From contig NZ_RKLQ01000001.1 of NCBI RefSeq assembly GCF_019599405.1, forward strand, positions 992,001-1,056,000: a stretch of 64,000 bases of DNA. The letters run 5' to 3'. The notes beneath the pieces were generated by a model that did not search any database, was not told the origin of the DNA, and saw nothing but the letters and a program-made list of their open reading frames with translations. This DNA comes from Haloarcula salinisoli. Lineage in GTDB: Archaea > Halobacteriota > Halobacteria > Halobacteriales > Haloarculaceae. The translations under genes were made by a program, and so were the position numbers. Below, piece by piece: positions 62,176 through 64,000 of this stretch. Position 1 is the first letter of the stretch; every line of letters starts with the position of its first letter.

Positions 62176-63426
62176 CTACGCTTCGTCGAAGAGGGTGTCG
62201 CCGTCGACCATGTGTTCCTCGACGGCGTCCATGTCGAGGGTCACGCCCAGTCCCGGCTCCTCGGGAATCTCGATGTAGCCGTCCTCGATGACAGTCTCCT
62301 CGACCAGGTCGTCCCACCAGCCCAGCTCGTAGGAGTGGTACTCGACGGCCAGGGAGTTCGGCACGGCGGCGCCGACCTGTGCGCTGGCCATCGTCGCGAC
62401 CGGCGAGGCGACGTTGTGCATCGCGACCGGGATGTAGTACTGGTTGGCCACGTCTGCGATTTTGCGGGTCTCGCGCATCCCGCCGACCTTCGGGAGGTCG
62501 GGCGCGACCATGTCGACGGCCTGGTTCTCGACGAGCCGTCGCTCCTCGGTCACGCGGTATCGGTTCTCGCCGACCGTGATGGGCGTCGTCGTCGACTTGG
62601 TGACCTCCTCCTGCACTTCGAGATTCTCCGGCGGGACGGGGTCTTCCAGCCACCAGACGTCGTAGTCCTCGATGGCCTCGGCCAGTCGCTTCGCGGAGCC
62701 ACCGGAGAAGGTCCAGTGGCAGTCGAAGGCCACGTCGGCCTCGTCTTTGACTTCCTCCGTGACCTTCTCGACGATCTCGGCCTTGTGGCGTATCTCGCCC
62801 GAGCGGAGGTGACGGTTCGCGCGGTCTTTCTCCAGACCGCTCGGGACGTCGAGGTCGAACTTCAGCGCGTCGTAGCCCAGCTCGTCGACGACACGACGGG
62901 CTTCGGCGGCGCAGGCGTCGGCGTCGGCCTCCTCCTCGGTGTGACAGTCACAGTAGACCCGCATCTCGTCGCGGTACTTCCCGCCCAGCAGCTGGTAGGC
63001 CGGCACCTCCAGAATCTTGCCGGCGAGGTCGTGGAGCGCGATTTCGATGCCGGAGATAGCGGTGACCGTGACGCCTTCGACGGAGCCCTCGCCGGACATC
63101 TTCTGGACGAGGTGTTCGTAGAGCCGGTCGATGTCGAGCGGGTTCTCGCCGATGACGAAGGGCTTCATCCGCTCGATGAGCTCGGGGACGCCGGCGCCCC
63201 AGTAGGCCTCGCCGGTCCCGACGATACCGGCGTCGGTGTAGATGCGGACCAGCGTCCACGGGAAGTTCCCGTCGACCATCGTCGTCTGGACGTCGGTGAT
63301 CTCCACGTCCCGACCGCCGCCCCGCTTGGCCGTGACCCCCATCGTCTCCGCGGACAGCTCGCGCATCGTGTACTCCGCGTTGGGGTCGTGCAGGTCGGCG
63401 TAGTCGATATCGTTCGCTTTTCCCAT
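62176..63426 (-). CDS. gnaD: Gluconate dehydratase-like enolase-superfamily enzyme
   Basis: The 416-residue protein is a mandelate racemase/muconate lactonizing-type enolase. It has DALKFDLDVPSG, VAFDCHWTFSGGSA, WWLEDPVPPEN and VGENRYRV as the acidic metal ligands, and VAMHNVASPVATMASAQ with the His base. The N-terminal extension EYTMRELSAETMGVTAKRGGGRD is typical of haloarchaeal sugar-acid dehydratases of the GnaD type, which convert gluconate (or a related aldonate) to KDG for KDG kinase. Xylonate or galactonate use cannot be excluded. Confidence 0.72.
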   Translation of the reverse strand: MGKANDIDYADLHDPNAEYTMRELSAETMGVTAKRGGGRDVEITDVQTTMVDGNFPWTLVRIYTDAGIVGTGEAYWGAGVPELIERMKPFVIGENPLDIDRLYEHLVQKMSGEGSVEGVTVTAISGIEIALHDLAGKILEVPAYQLLGGKYRDEMRVYCDCHTEEEADADACAAEARRVVDELGYDALKFDLDVPSGLEKDRANRHLRSGEIRHKAEIVEKVTEEVKDEADVAFDCHWTFSGGSAKRLAEAIEDYDVWWLEDPVPPENLEVQEEVTKSTTTPITVGENRYRVTEERRLVENQAVDMVAPDLPKVGGMRETRKIADVANQYYIPVAMHNVASPVATMASAQVGAAVPNSLAVEYHSYELGWWDDLVEETVIEDGYIEIPEEPGLGVTLDMDAVEEHMVDGDTLFDEA

Positions 63427-63487
63427 GCGAGTGGCTTGCCTGCCGCCTCACAAAAGTCTACAGGATAGCAGTCTACAGCCGTTGTGC

Positions 63488-64000
63488 TCAACGTGCTGAC
63501 TGTATCTCGAACCGTGCGCCGCCGTCCTGGCTGGCCGTCACGGTCGTCTCCCAGCCGTGGACACTCGCGACCTGGTCGACTATCATCAGGCCGAGCCCCG
63601 TCCCCGCGTCGGTTCCGGAGACGCCTTCGTCGAAAAGGTCGGCTCGCTCGGACTCGGGGATACCGACGCCGTCGTCTTCGACGAAAAAGCCGTCGCCGAG
63701 TGGCCCGACCGTCACCGTCACCGGGTCGCGGTTGTGCTCGACGGCGTCGTCGGCCCCCGGCCGACTGCCCGTGGAACCGTGTTCCACGCTGTCATCGGGA
63801 CACGGCGCGTCCCGATTGCCAGTCGAGCCGTGCTCGACCGAGTTGCGAAACAGATTCTCGAACAGCTGCATGAGGAGTGTCCGCTTGGCCGGGAGCGTCC
63901 ACTCCCCGACGACCTCGAGCGTCGAGGCGTCGGTCTCGACGTTGCTCCAGGCTGCCTGTGCCACCGCACCGATGGACACCGGCGTCAGTTCGATATCGTC
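63488..64000 (-). CDS. Sensor histidine kinase, C-terminal ATPase part (cut by window edge)
   Basis: The frame is open to the right end of the window, so the N-terminal sensor part is missing. Visible is a HATPase domain: the N box FENLFRNSVEHGSTG, G1 box VEDDGVGIPESERADLFDEG, and G2 box GTGLGLMIVDQVASVHG. Between the N box and the next strand is an insert in which SVEHGSTG occurs twice and a third copy is AVEHN. Haloarchaeal kinases of this type often vary here. Signal and partner are unknown. Confidence 0.85.
   Translation of the reverse strand, partial: DDIELTPVSIGAVAQAAWSNVETDASTLEVVGEWTLPAKRTLLMQLFENLFRNSVEHGSTGNRDAPCPDDSVEHGSTGSRPGADDAVEHNRDPVTVTVGPLGDGFFVEDDGVGIPESERADLFDEGVSGTDAGTGLGLMIVDQVASVHGWETTVTASQDGGARFEIQSAR

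Noticed and set aside
1-64000. CRISPR arrays, prophage or complete insertion sequences
   Set aside because: No spaced direct repeats, Cas genes, transposase motifs or terminal inverted repeats were seen; the integrase pair alone does not define an element.

Overview
The window is GC-rich archaeal chromosome from a halophilic archaeon (Halobacteria, most like Haloarculaceae). The evidence is the acidic Asp/Glu-rich proteome, haloarchaea-specific families (DUF7344 winged-helix proteins, a HalOD1 protein, DUF5805 next to an integrase), frequent GTG starts, few Shine-Dalgarno sequences, and many promoters only 25-31 nt from the start codon, as in leaderless mRNAs. No rRNA, tRNA or CRISPR array was seen.

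Layout. (1) 1-4.2 kb: small regulators and membrane proteins (DUF7344, HalOD1, a DUF5658-like protein, a 36-aa microprotein). (2) 4.2-34.8 kb: a large surface-glycan locus. It holds GT2 and GT4 glycosyltransferases, a DUF354 protein, two FemAB-like acyltransferases, three Gfo/Idh/MocA oxidoreductases, two DegT aminotransferases, a UDP-sugar dehydrogenase, a hexapeptide N-acetyltransferase, a formyltransferase, an ATP-grasp ligase, a sugar-1-phosphate nucleotidyltransferase, two deacetylase-fold proteins, a polytopic polymerase-like protein and a flippase. It also carries two secreted Tat beta-helix proteins around an alkaline-phosphatase-superfamily enzyme, and a BKACE (DUF849) homologue that has lost metal ligands. 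(3) 35-40.4 kb: a second membrane DUF7344 protein, phosphopantetheine adenylyltransferase, an integrase/DUF5805 pair and long non-coding stretches, one with a compact RNA-like fold. (4) 40.4-45.5 kb: sugar catabolism (KDG kinase, pyruvate kinase, ROK glucokinase) and a Cdc6-like ATPase with an altered Walker B. (5) 45.5-53.6 kb: glycerol catabolism (membrane protein, glpK, divergent glpABC). (6) 53.8-64 kb: UspA, PEP carboxylase, an alpha/beta hydrolase, an acyl-CoA synthetase-like ligase, a GH13-like hydrolase, a gluconate dehydratase-like enzyme and a truncated histidine kinase.

How the parts fit. A dehydrogenase, oxidoreductase, aminotransferase and acetyltransferase together match the WbpA-B-E-D route to UDP-2,3-diacetamido uronic acid. 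The second DegT/Gfo pair, formyltransferase, ATP-grasp and FemAB proteins suggest further N-acyl, formyl or aminoacyl decorations before flipping and polymerisation. Most transcription units of this locus share an unusual promoter 9-mer (NATAACWAN or NATTACNAN) about 27 nt before the first start codon. In several units that first start codon opens a 13-34 codon ORF whose stop overlaps the real gene start as NTGA. Together with two DUF7344 proteins at its edges and two related microproteins, this suggests one co-regulated glycan regulon, which is the most novel feature I found.
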